Positions 16,619-24,822 of a stretch of DNA of 64,000 nucleotides are shown here, one piece after another (position 1 is the first letter of the stretch; every line of letters starts with the position of its first letter). A model generated the notes under the pieces. That model had not been told where the DNA came from and ran no database searches. It saw nothing but the letters and a program-made list of their open reading frames with translations. The stretch lies in contig JAHBWV010000001.1 in assembly GCA_019636845.1 (NCBI GenBank), forward strand, positions 2,108,001 through 2,172,000, given 5' to 3'. Both the position numbers and the translations under genes were made by a program. The DNA is from Phycisphaeraceae bacterium (lineage in GTDB: Bacteria; Planctomycetota; Phycisphaerae; Phycisphaerales; UBA1924).

Positions 16619-19197
16619 AGCTGGAACGCCCTCTTGCGGAATCGCTGACGCACGACTTCGGCGACGGTGTTGACGATGAAGGTCATGATGAAGAGGACGA
16701 GTGCGGCGAGGAAGAGCATGCGGTAGTGGGTGCTGCCTTGCACGGCTTCGGGGAGTTCGACGGCGATGTTTGCGGAGAGGGTTCTGAAGCCGTTGAAGAT
16801 GTTCCACTCGATGATGGATGTGTTTCCGGCGGCCATGAGGACGATCATGGTTTCACCGACGGCTCGTCCGAACCCGATCATGGTTGCGGAGAAGAGGCCG
16901 CTCATGGCTGTGGGGACGATGATGCGCCAGGCGGTCTGCCAGGGTGTTGCGCCCGCGCCGAGGGATGCGGCGCGGAGGTGTTCGGGAACGGCGTTGAGGG
17001 CGTCTTCGGCGACGGTGTAGATGATGGGTATGACGGCGAAGCCCATGACGAAGCCGACGATCATGGCGTTTCGCTGGACGTAGGTGCCGACGACGGAGCC
17101 CCTGAGGTCGAAGCCCATCGCACCGACGGCGCTTCCGAGCGCGTACGCTGCGAGGAGTCCGGCGACGATGGTGATGAAGAAGAGTGCGAAGTCCATGGCG
17201 GCGACGAGGCGTCGCGTGCGTGCGGCACCGGGGCGTCTTGCCCACGCTTCGAGCACCCTCCCCTTGAGGAGGAGACCGCTCATGATGCAGAGTGGGGAGA
17301 GGAGCACGATCCATCCGGGGGCGGGTGAGCCGACGTTTCCAGTGAGCCATGCCTTGAGATCGCCGGTGAAGAGGAGGCGTTCGACAAGCGGGCCGAGCCG
17401 GCTTGCAACCGCGATGGCGAGAATCGCCATTGCGATCATGGCGAGTGGGCGTTTGGAAGCGTGTCGGATTCCGATGGTCCTTGGGAGCATCTGCCAGAGG
17501 CACGCGCCGAGGACGAGGGAGATCGGGACGAGGATGAGAGCGGCGAGGGTTGCGGGAACGACGTCTTCGATGAAGGGGGCGAAGATGATCGCGGCGAGGA
17601 AGCCGAGCACGACGCTCGGGAGACTGGCCATCATCTCGATCATGGGCTTGACGGTTGCTCGTGTGCGCCTTGGCATGAACTCGCTGGTGTAGATGGCGGC
17701 GAGGATGGCGACGGGAAGTCCGAAGAGCATGCAGTAGATGGTGGCCTTGATGGTGCCGAAGACGAGTGGGACGAGGCCGAACTTCTCTTCGAAGTCGTCG
17801 GTGCCGCTGGAGGACTGCCAGATGTGCTGCGGCTCGTTGTAGCCCTCGTACCAGATCTTTCCGGCCATCGCGTCGACGGAGCTTTCCGGGTGCTTCGACT
17901 GGAAGGGCCAGACGCGGACTTCTTCTCCTGCGACGGCGACGATCGCGTCGCCTTTGGGCGCGATGCCGACGGTGTCGAATGTGACGCCTGGTGAGGCGAT
18001 GCGGGCGAGCCGTTTGCCGTTTGTGGAGAAGTATGTAGCGATCGTGCCGGCCTTGCTGGCGAAGGTGATCAGACGCTTGCGAGCGGATGGCCCGATGGCG
18101 ACGACTGGTGTGCCGTCGCCTTCGAACTGTCTTGCGAGCCGGAGGATGACGCCGTCGATCGTTCCGGCGTCGGCGGGCTTGGTGCGGAACCAGAGGGAGA
18201 GGCGTCCGGCGGAGTCGCCGACGAGGAGGGATGAGCGTCCGAGCAGGAAGGCGGCGGAGGTGACCTCTACGCCGGGCTCGGGTGTGAGATCGATGCGCTC
18301 GGCGATGGCGGGGTTGTTGATGTCGCGTGTGTCGATACGGAGAGTGGTTCCATCTGACCAGATGAGGAAGACGCAGTCCCCGTTACCGGTGAGCATGAGG
18401 CGTTCGGGGTTTCCCATGCCCTGGGGGAGTTCGATGGGGGTCTCTGCGCCGGTGAGCCGCGTCGTGACAACCCCGGTCATGAGATTGGTTCGCTTGGTCA
18501 CGCTCTTGGTGACGAGGTCGCCGTTCTCTGTGAATGCGGCGATGACGTAGCCGCTGGGTATGTGTGCTTCGTCGATGAGGAGGATGCCGGAGGATGCGGC
18601 TTTGGTGGGCTCTTCGAGGAGTGCTTCGAATCGCTGGGCGCGGACCTGTCCGCCCGCGACCATCTCGTAGACCGCGCCGTCGGCGGTGATCCGATCGCCC
18701 TGTTTGAGGTCTCTGGCCTGGTCGGGGATTGAGTCTCTGAAGAGGATCTTCGAGGCGAATCGGAACTGGGCCTGCCTGATGGTGCCGTCTGGGTAGCCGA
18801 AGACGGCATCCGAACGCTCAACGTCGATGGAAGCGGCGGTGGGTATGGCGTCGGCGAAGGGCTCGATCCGGTCGATCATTTCTCCGGTGTCGGGGCGTAC
18901 GAGGCGGACCGACCAGTCTTCGCCGAGAACCCAGGCAATGGCCATGTATTCATCGACGCGCACGGCGCGCGGATCGGAGCCGAGACCCGGAACGACGAAG
19001 CGGCGTTCGCTGCCAGTCTCACTGCGGCCGAAGAGGGGGATGGCGACGAGGGCGAGGAAGACACAGACGAGGAGGACGGCGGCGATGACGAGGAAGCCGC
19101 CGATGCTGATGATGGAGCCCGCGGCCCTGTCGATGAACGGCACGCTCCAGTGCGTGCGTCTTCGGCTGTGGGGCCGGTTCCCGTTTTCAACAGGCAT
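16615..19197 (-). CDS. pstC: phosphate ABC transporter permease PstC, long form with large extracytoplasmic domain
   Basis: Partner permease of PstA; 860 residues against about 320 in E. coli. After TM1 (about 28-57) there is a ~400-residue extracytoplasmic region with repeated strand patterns (for example FLIWSDGTTLRIDTRD, AGRLSLWFRTKP, GDAIVAVAGEEVRVWPF) that look like a beta-propeller. The permease core begins near residue 465: IEMMASLPSVVLGFLAA and the EAA-type loop AASLGAGATPWQTAWRIIVP near 750. The extra domain probably contacts PstS or senses phosphate, which is inference. No pstB ATPase or phoU is in the window. Confidence 0.93.
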   Translation of the reverse strand: MPVENGNRPHSRRRTHWSVPFIDRAAGSIISIGGFLVIAAVLLVCVFLALVAIPLFGRSETGSERRFVVPGLGSDPRAVRVDEYMAIAWVLGEDWSVRLVRPDTGEMIDRIEPFADAIPTAASIDVERSDAVFGYPDGTIRQAQFRFASKILFRDSIPDQARDLKQGDRITADGAVYEMVAGGQVRAQRFEALLEEPTKAASSGILLIDEAHIPSGYVIAAFTENGDLVTKSVTKRTNLMTGVVTTRLTGAETPIELPQGMGNPERLMLTGNGDCVFLIWSDGTTLRIDTRDINNPAIAERIDLTPEPGVEVTSAAFLLGRSSLLVGDSAGRLSLWFRTKPADAGTIDGVILRLARQFEGDGTPVVAIGPSARKRLITFASKAGTIATYFSTNGKRLARIASPGVTFDTVGIAPKGDAIVAVAGEEVRVWPFQSKHPESSVDAMAGKIWYEGYNEPQHIWQSSSGTDDFEEKFGLVPLVFGTIKATIYCMLFGLPVAILAAIYTSEFMPRRTRATVKPMIEMMASLPSVVLGFLAAIIFAPFIEDVVPATLAALILVPISLVLGACLWQMLPRTIGIRHASKRPLAMIAMAILAIAVASRLGPLVERLLFTGDLKAWLTGNVGSPAPGWIVLLSPLCIMSGLLLKGRVLEAWARRPGAARTRRLVAAMDFALFFITIVAGLLAAYALGSAVGAMGFDLRGSVVGTYVQRNAMIVGFVMGFAVIPIIYTVAEDALNAVPEHLRAASLGAGATPWQTAWRIIVPTAMSGLFSATMIGFGRAVGETMIVLMAAGNTSIIEWNIFNGFRTLSANIAVELPEAVQGSTHYRMLFLAALVLFIMTFIVNTVAEVVRQRFRKRAFQL

Positions 19198-19234
19198 TGA
19201 TCACTCCGGGGTGGGCTCGGTCCTGCTGGAAAGA

Positions 19235-19263
19235 AGCGGGCGGCCCAGCGAGAGCCGCCCGCT
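19235..19263 (-). terminator. terminator-like hairpin between pstS and pstC
   Basis: A perfect 10-base stem (AGCGGGCGGC pairing with GCCGCCCGCT, 9-base loop) lies 73 bases after the pstS stop. On the minus strand it is followed by TTCTTTCC, a short T-rich tract. It probably reduces read-through so that the binding protein is made in excess of the permeases, or protects the 3' end of a pstS transcript. Confidence 0.7.
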
Positions 19264-19336
19264 CGATATGGTACATGATCTGTTCGCACTCTTCAGGACC
19301 GCCAGGAATGTCGTCGAGAGTGTGCGGGAATCTGAA

Positions 19337-20302
19337 TTACTTGAGTTTCTCGGCCTGCTGCTTGGCGAGGGAGGCAGTGAGGGGGAAGTAGCCGTCCTTG
19401 ATGACGTCCGCCTGGCCCTCGGAGCTGAGGACGTAGCGCAGAAACTCGCGGCGGAGGGGGTCGAGGGGCTGCGAGGGGTTCTTGTTGATGTAGAGGTAGA
19501 GGAAGCGTGCGAGGGGATACTCGCCGGAATAAGCGTTGTCAGGAGTCGCTTCCACGGCAGGTGTGGAGGTATCTGGAGCGAGAGGGACGGCGCGGACGTC
19601 GGCGGTCATGTAACCGATACCGCTGTAGCCGATGCCGAACTTGTCGCTGGCGACGCCCTGGACCACGGAGGATGAGCCGGGCTGCTCCTTCACGGAGGGC
19701 TTGAAGTCGCCCTTGAAAAGCGCGACTTCTTTGAAGTAGCCGTAGGTGCCGGAGGCGGAGTTGCGGCCGTAGAGGGAGATGGGCTTGTTGGCCCACTCGC
19801 CGGTGAGGCCGAGGTCGCCCCATGTGACGATGTCGGTGGCGTAGCCACCCTTGCGGGTCGAGGAGAAGATGGCGTCGACCTGCTGCATGGTGAGGGACTT
19901 GATGGGATTGTCCTTGTGGACATAGACGGCGAGCATGTCGATGCTGGTCGCGATCTCAGTCGGCTTGTAGCCGAACTTGGACTCGAACTCATCGATCTCG
20001 CTGCTCTTCATCGCGCGGCTCATGGGCCCGAACTGGGCGGTGCCGGCGATGAGGGCGGCGGGCGCGGTGGAGGAGCCCTTGCCCTCGATCTCAACGTTGA
20101 CGTTGGGGTAGTACTTCTTGAAGCCCTCGAGCCAGAGGGCCATCTCGTTGTTCATGGTGTCGGAGCCGATGCTCTTGGCGGTGCCCGAGACGCCATCAAC
20201 CTTGGTGTACTTGGGGAGGGTGGGATCGAGCTTGACGCCTTGTGCCGCGGCGATGCCGGCAACCATACCCATGGCCGCGAACAGGCCTAACAGTTTCCTC
20301 AT
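19337..20302 (-). CDS. pstS: phosphate ABC transporter substrate-binding protein PstS
   Basis: Secreted phosphate-binding protein, 321 residues, with a clear signal peptide (MRKLLGLFAAMGMVAGIAAAQG; cleavage likely after AAA or AQG). Ligand-loop motifs are visible: KSIGSDTMNNEM, EGKGSSTAPAALIAGTAQFG (phosphate-loop Ser/Thr) and YGRNSASGTYGYFKE. The ATG at 20302 has AAGGAG about nine bases upstream; a longer in-frame start exists but would bury the signal peptide. First gene of the pstS-pstC-pstA run. Confidence 0.96.
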   Translation of the reverse strand: MRKLLGLFAAMGMVAGIAAAQGVKLDPTLPKYTKVDGVSGTAKSIGSDTMNNEMALWLEGFKKYYPNVNVEIEGKGSSTAPAALIAGTAQFGPMSRAMKSSEIDEFESKFGYKPTEIATSIDMLAVYVHKDNPIKSLTMQQVDAIFSSTRKGGYATDIVTWGDLGLTGEWANKPISLYGRNSASGTYGYFKEVALFKGDFKPSVKEQPGSSSVVQGVASDKFGIGYSGIGYMTADVRAVPLAPDTSTPAVEATPDNAYSGEYPLARFLYLYINKNPSQPLDPLRREFLRYVLSSEGQADVIKDGYFPLTASLAKQQAEKLK

Positions 20303-20367
20303 TGGTCGCACTCCTTGATCGCTTGGATCGAGTTTGTCGGCTCCGCCGGACACCCCGACGATGTGCC

Positions 20368-20389
20368 TTTGATGACGGGCGAATGTTAA
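20368..20389 (-). promoter_or_regulatory. possible Pho-box half-site upstream of pstS
   Basis: On the minus strand the 11-mer CCGTCATCAAA (20378 to 20368) matches 9 of 11 positions of a classical Pho-box repeat (CTGTCATAAAA). The 11-mer just upstream (TTAACATTCGC) matches poorly, so only one good half-site is seen. It lies 66 bases upstream of the pstS start. Confidence 0.25.
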
Positions 20390-20495
20390 GAAGGTCGTCG
20401 CGAGGCTTGGTTAAGGACGCGCGAAGAACGCGCGATGACCTTCACAAGGAAGTGGCCAGACCAAGCGTGCCGGCCCCGCCGCTTCATGCGTGTCG

Positions 20496-21896
20496 TCAGC
20501 CGTCCCCCTGTATGTGTGTGGCGAAGACCCAAAGCGCAGCGGAGGCGATGAGTGCGGCGGCGATGGCGGCGCGGATCCATGCGGCCTTGCGATGGATGCG
20601 GAGGGCTACGTCGGGGTCTCTGGGAATAGATGCGAGGCGCGTGATACGGGCTTCGATCGAGCCGTGGAGGAAGTCGCGTCTGGATGGCGATATGCCGTTG
20701 AGTTCTGCGACGCGATGGAGGGCGGCGATCATTGCGGCGCAGGCGGCGTCGCGCGTGAGGCCCATGCGTTCGAGCGATTCGACGGCGAGGAGGTCTGCCT
20801 GAGCTTCGAAGCGTCGGCTGGTGAGGCCAACGACTGCGACGATGGCCATGAACGTGAAGGCACCGATTCCTTCTCCGATGATCCACTGCATGCACATCGA
20901 TGTCGCGAGGACCGCAGCGGCGAGCCAGGGGATGTGGCGTCGGCGCACGTGTCCGATTTCGTGTCCGATGACGGCTCCGAGGAGGGGTTCTTGCATCCCT
21001 TCGATCAGACGCTCTGAGACGAGCATGGCGCGTGATCCTGGGATCATGCCCATGACCATGGCGTTTGCCTGGCCCGCGCTGGGACGCCAGAGGCGGAGCG
21101 GAATCGGGCGGACGCGATGGATGCGGCATATCTCGCGCATAAGTTCTACGGGGCGTCCGGATCGGAGCGGCACAGTCGGGAGGATTCTGGCGAGCAGTAC
21201 GGGAGCGGCGGCGGCGAGCGAGATCGCGCCGGCGACCACGATGCCCTCAGCGAGGGGTGTGAGAGAAGGTGCGTCGGCCTGGGAGGAGAGGAGCATCGAG
21301 CCGGGCCAGAGTTGATCGATGGCGAGCATGGCAGCGCCCGCACCTTCGAGCCAGCCGAGGAAGAGGAGTCCGGGGAGGAAGCTGCAGAGCATGACCTCGC
21401 GGAGTCGGATCACGATCCAGGGGCAGAGCCCGACGAGGCGGGAGACGCTTTGGCCGGAGTCGAGTTCGCGGATCGTCGCGGCGAGTCGAAGACGGCGATC
21501 GATGATGTATGAGGTGCTTGCGAGGATCGCGGTTGCGAGAGCCCAGGGCGCGGCGGCGAGGATTTCGTCGAGGAGTATCCAGTCGCCGATTGAGGCGCGG
21601 ATGACATCGAGCCAGCCGATCCAGGAGATGGCGGCGGCGGTGGCGATGCCGCACGCGGTTTGCGAGAGCCGGTGTGCCCTTGAGATGCGTGAGATGATGT
21701 TCCAGCATCCGGTACGATCGAGCGCTCGGACCCAGAGGGCGGTCAATGCCGAGGCGAGGATGGAAGGGGTGATGACGAGAGCAAGAGAGAGGAGTGCTGC
21801 GTTGGTGTTGCCGATGCGTTCGGAGAGGACTGGCGAACCCTGTCCAATGCGCGACATGATCGCGATGAGGACGAGGATGGGGATGAACATCATCAT
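20496..21896 (-). CDS. M48-family membrane metalloprotease
   Basis: A 466-residue integral membrane protein with several N-terminal membrane segments, then a zinc-protease domain. The zinc motif HEIGHVRRRH (HExxH) is near residue 300, with the third-ligand region FEAQADLLAVE about 60 residues later and hydrophobic segments between. This matches HtpX/BlaR-type M48 proteases, which degrade damaged membrane proteins or process signals. It follows the lipoprotein gene after 15 bases, so the two are probably co-transcribed. The C-terminus carries another membrane segment (IRAAIAAALIASAALWVF). Confidence 0.88.
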   Translation of the reverse strand: MMMFIPILVLIAIMSRIGQGSPVLSERIGNTNAALLSLALVITPSILASALTALWVRALDRTGCWNIISRISRAHRLSQTACGIATAAAISWIGWLDVIRASIGDWILLDEILAAAPWALATAILASTSYIIDRRLRLAATIRELDSGQSVSRLVGLCPWIVIRLREVMLCSFLPGLLFLGWLEGAGAAMLAIDQLWPGSMLLSSQADAPSLTPLAEGIVVAGAISLAAAAPVLLARILPTVPLRSGRPVELMREICRIHRVRPIPLRLWRPSAGQANAMVMGMIPGSRAMLVSERLIEGMQEPLLGAVIGHEIGHVRRRHIPWLAAAVLATSMCMQWIIGEGIGAFTFMAIVAVVGLTSRRFEAQADLLAVESLERMGLTRDAACAAMIAALHRVAELNGISPSRRDFLHGSIEARITRLASIPRDPDVALRIHRKAAWIRAAIAAALIASAALWVFATHIQGDG

Positions 21897-21911
21897 CGGG
21901 CGTGCGGGCGG

Positions 21912-23429
21912 CTATCGAGTCAGTTCGCCGAGATCGACGACGTATCCACCTGGAAAGTATGCGTCAACGTTGAGGGTGTTCTCGTCGATGCTTGTCAGGA
22001 CGACGCAGGCGCGGCCGAGGCGTGCGGCGTAGTCGAGGTCGCCCTCGCTGGGTCCTGCGTACTCGCGGTTCTGAGACTTCTGCACGTGGAAGTGGTAGTG
22101 CGCGAGGGCGCGGTCGCTTGCGGAGATGAGATCTTCTGACGCGACGAACTTGCGGTCGCCGAGGCGGTTGCTGGGTCTGGGTGGGTACATCGTGACGAGG
22201 AAGGATTCGCTCGCTGCGACGGAGATCATGCCTCCGTACTCGGTGGTTGTGTCGGCTCTGTCCATGGCAATCTGGGAGTAGAGCGCATCGCGGACTGCGA
22301 CCTCACGGATGGCATCGTCGAGCACGAGGAGGACGAGGAGATCACCCCAGACGAGATTGGCTTCCTGGCGGTCGAGGCGTTCGGGGATCTGCTTGGTGTA
22401 GTCGACGCCTACGGCTCGTTCGTATGTCCTGCGGCCCTGCACGCGTGTGCGGAGTTCGGAGAGGAGTTCCTCTCGGGAGGCACGCAACCAGTCCGGGCGT
22501 TTGGCGGCGGCCCAACGGACGTGTTCGAGGTGGAGGAGCCGGAGCCCTTTCACCTGGTCTTCTCGGAGCGTTGAGACTGCGGAGCGGGTGCTCCCCCACC
22601 ACGCGGCGTTTGCCTTCTTGGCGGGATCGCGGAGATTATCGAGCCAGCGGAGTTCCTCGCCGTTGCGGGGGACGACGCGCATCTCGGTGTAGCATGCGCG
22701 GAGGTCGTTGAGGGTTCGATCATCCTTCGGGAACTCGACGCCTGACTGGGGGGAGACGAGCGAGGCGCGAAGCGAGCCGTCGGCATCGAGGCGTGCGAGG
22801 ACATCCCACGCGGCGGCGCGGGTGCGGAGATCCCAGCGGAGTTTGTAGGGGCCGGGATCGGTCTGCGGATTCATGAAAACATCGAAGGCGACGCGGGCGG
22901 GATCGACGCCGGGGTGGAGGCGCTCGATGGCTCGGCGTTCGACGCGGGTTGGCTCGGGCTCTTCGGGCTGATCGGTGGCCCATTGGCGGATGATGGCGGG
23001 GGTCATGTCGGCCCAGCCGCGCTCCGCGCTGAGGTTGCAGAGGTAAGTGGCGATGGGTCGGCTCTGCTCGTTGGGGAGGAGCAGCTTGGCCATGGAACGG
23101 CTGTCGGCCAGTCCTTCAGGGTCTGTGTCGTTCATCAACTGATCGATGACAGCCAAGCGGACGATCCACGGCACGTTGGAGGACCAGGCGAGGTCTTTGA
23201 AGGACTTTCGGACGGCGTCGCGCTCGAGACCGTTGCCGTTGGCGGGATCACTCTCGGCCCATGCGATGACGGCGGCGTCTGCGCGGCGCTGCGGGGAGAG
23301 TTTGGGATCGCGGACGCGCGTGAGCGAGTCGTTCTCTTGCGCGGAGGAAGAGCAACCGCCGAGAGAGAAGGCACCGGCGAGGAGCATGGGTATGGTGAGG
23401 AACAGCACGAGGTTCGCGCATCGCTTCAT
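21912..23429 (-). CDS. lipoprotein with JAMM-like C-terminal domain, function unknown
   Basis: A 505-residue lipoprotein: signal peptide LVLFLTIPMLLAGAFSLGGC with the lipobox Cys near residue 26. The middle is helical and Glu/Arg rich, without a family I recognise. The last ~110 residues have a pattern resembling JAB1/MPN (JAMM) metalloproteases: a Glu in EYGGMIS (about 397), HYHFH (444-448) and GPSEGD (459-464), i.e. HxH followed by SxxD. The spacing between HxH and SxxD is longer than the classical seven residues, so metal binding is an inference. The ATG at 23429 is chosen for the signal peptide; a TAAACT box lies 8 bases before it. Confidence 0.7.
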   Translation of the reverse strand: MKRCANLVLFLTIPMLLAGAFSLGGCSSSAQENDSLTRVRDPKLSPQRRADAAVIAWAESDPANGNGLERDAVRKSFKDLAWSSNVPWIVRLAVIDQLMNDTDPEGLADSRSMAKLLLPNEQSRPIATYLCNLSAERGWADMTPAIIRQWATDQPEEPEPTRVERRAIERLHPGVDPARVAFDVFMNPQTDPGPYKLRWDLRTRAAAWDVLARLDADGSLRASLVSPQSGVEFPKDDRTLNDLRACYTEMRVVPRNGEELRWLDNLRDPAKKANAAWWGSTRSAVSTLREDQVKGLRLLHLEHVRWAAAKRPDWLRASREELLSELRTRVQGRRTYERAVGVDYTKQIPERLDRQEANLVWGDLLVLLVLDDAIREVAVRDALYSQIAMDRADTTTEYGGMISVAASESFLVTMYPPRPSNRLGDRKFVASEDLISASDRALAHYHFHVQKSQNREYAGPSEGDLDYAARLGRACVVLTSIDENTLNVDAYFPGGYVVDLGELTR

Positions 23430-23437
23430 GGTGGCGG

Positions 23438-23443
23438 AGTTTA
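23438..23443 (-). promoter_or_regulatory. putative -10 box (TAAACT) 8 bases before the lipoprotein gene
   Basis: TAAACT on the minus strand sits eight bases upstream of the ATG at 23429, predicting a transcript start within one or two bases of the codon. It would drive the lipoprotein and M48 protease genes. Confidence 0.35.
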
Positions 23444-23478
23444 GCAGCGTTGCGATGGAATGATCGCGCTGGATCCGG

Positions 23479-24822
23479 TCATGAGCGGGGCGGGATGGGT
23501 CGCTGATGCGGATCGAGCGGCGTGCTGGGCTCGGGGGGTTCGAGGCGGACGTGACGGTCGGGATCGACGGCGTGTTCGAGGCGCATGGCGGCATCGTGGA
23601 CGTGGTCTGGGGCATAGCCGCCTCGTTCGACGAGGTAGGACTCCCAGAGTCGGTGAGTTCTGACGAGCGATGTAGCGTTACGGCGTCCTGTTTCGGTGAG
23701 GCGCAGGTTGCCGTTCTCGGAAATGAGGAGGCCGAGCCGTGTGGCGCGAGCCGTGGCGAGTTTCAGGGTCAGCCCAGAGGAACCGATGGTTTCGGCGGCC
23801 AGCTCGATCTGAGCGGGCCGGGCTCGCTCTTCCATGCGATAGACCCATGCGAGGAGGTCTTCTGTGGCGATGGTGATGGCGAGTCTTGTACGCCTGACCG
23901 AGCGAGCGATCACGCCGTGTCGAGGGCCGAGGAGCATCGCTGAGGCCATCGCAACACCCGAGACGATGGCGATCATACCGGATGCGCTCACGGAGCGGGA
24001 TGCGCCGAACCAGCCCGGCCCGAACGCCGCGAGTGTGTACCCGCCGACAGCGCAGCATGCGGCGATGAGCACGGAGGTGAGGACCTGTGAACGGAGGCGA
24101 TCTGTGAGCATCCTGGCTGCTGCCGGCGGACAGATCAGCATGGCGATCACGAGGATGGAGCCGACTGCCTCGAATGAGGCGACGGTCACGCACGCGACGA
24201 GGACCATGAAGACGCCGTTGACGGCCGATGCGGGGAAGCCGAGCGAGGTGGCCAATCCGGGATCGAAGCAGACGATGCGGAGTTCCTTGAAGAACACGGC
24301 GACGAGGATGGAGACGACCACTGCGACGATGGCGAGTGTCCAGACCTGGCGCGGGAGCGAGGCGATGGCGTCCCATGTGAGTACCTGGGACCACTGATCG
24401 GGGACAAACCAGATCATGGCTTCCAGCAGGCCGTTGAGCACGCAATCGGCGTCGAGATCGACCTGTCTGCCTGCTCCGCGTTCGAGCATGAGCACGCCGA
24501 GTGCGAAGAGGACACTGAAGACGACGCCCATCGCGGCACCGGGTTCGATCCGTGTGTACCTGCGCATCGCTTCGACGAGCCCGACGGTGACAATGCCCGC
24601 TGCGGCGGCGCCGATGAACATCGGGAGGGGATCGCGCGTGCCGGTGATCATGAACGCGAGCACGAGCCCGGGGAGTACGGCGTGCGAGATGGCATCGCCC
24701 ATGAGACTGACGCGACGGAGGACAAGGAAGTTCCCGAGCAGAGCGCACGAGACGCACGCGAACGTCGCTGCGAGGATCGGGCCGAGATCGATCGAGAGGA
24801 ACTCGTGGAGGGCGGGGCTCAT
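23479..24822 (-). CDS. metal (Mn/Zn/Fe-type) ABC transporter permease fused to a DtxR-like domain
   Basis: A 447-residue protein. Residues 1-310 are an ABC-3 family permease (TroC/MntB/ZnuB type) with eight or so membrane segments, starting with the typical LLGNFLVLRRVSLMGDAISH and ending VIARSV. Residues 317-447 resemble an iron-dependent repressor: a winged-helix-like part (EDLLAWVYRMEE, RLGLLISENGNLRLTETG) and a dimerisation/metal-binding part. Positions aligning with DtxR metal ligands are His390, Glu394, His409, Glu416 and His417; the DtxR Cys102 position is Met. The start ATG overlaps the stop of the upstream permease gene (ATGA). Confidence 0.9.
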   Translation of the reverse strand: MSPALHEFLSIDLGPILAATFACVSCALLGNFLVLRRVSLMGDAISHAVLPGLVLAFMITGTRDPLPMFIGAAAAGIVTVGLVEAMRRYTRIEPGAAMGVVFSVLFALGVLMLERGAGRQVDLDADCVLNGLLEAMIWFVPDQWSQVLTWDAIASLPRQVWTLAIVAVVVSILVAVFFKELRIVCFDPGLATSLGFPASAVNGVFMVLVACVTVASFEAVGSILVIAMLICPPAAARMLTDRLRSQVLTSVLIAACCAVGGYTLAAFGPGWFGASRSVSASGMIAIVSGVAMASAMLLGPRHGVIARSVRRTRLAITIATEDLLAWVYRMEERARPAQIELAAETIGSSGLTLKLATARATRLGLLISENGNLRLTETGRRNATSLVRTHRLWESYLVERGGYAPDHVHDAAMRLEHAVDPDRHVRLEPPEPSTPLDPHQRPIPPRS

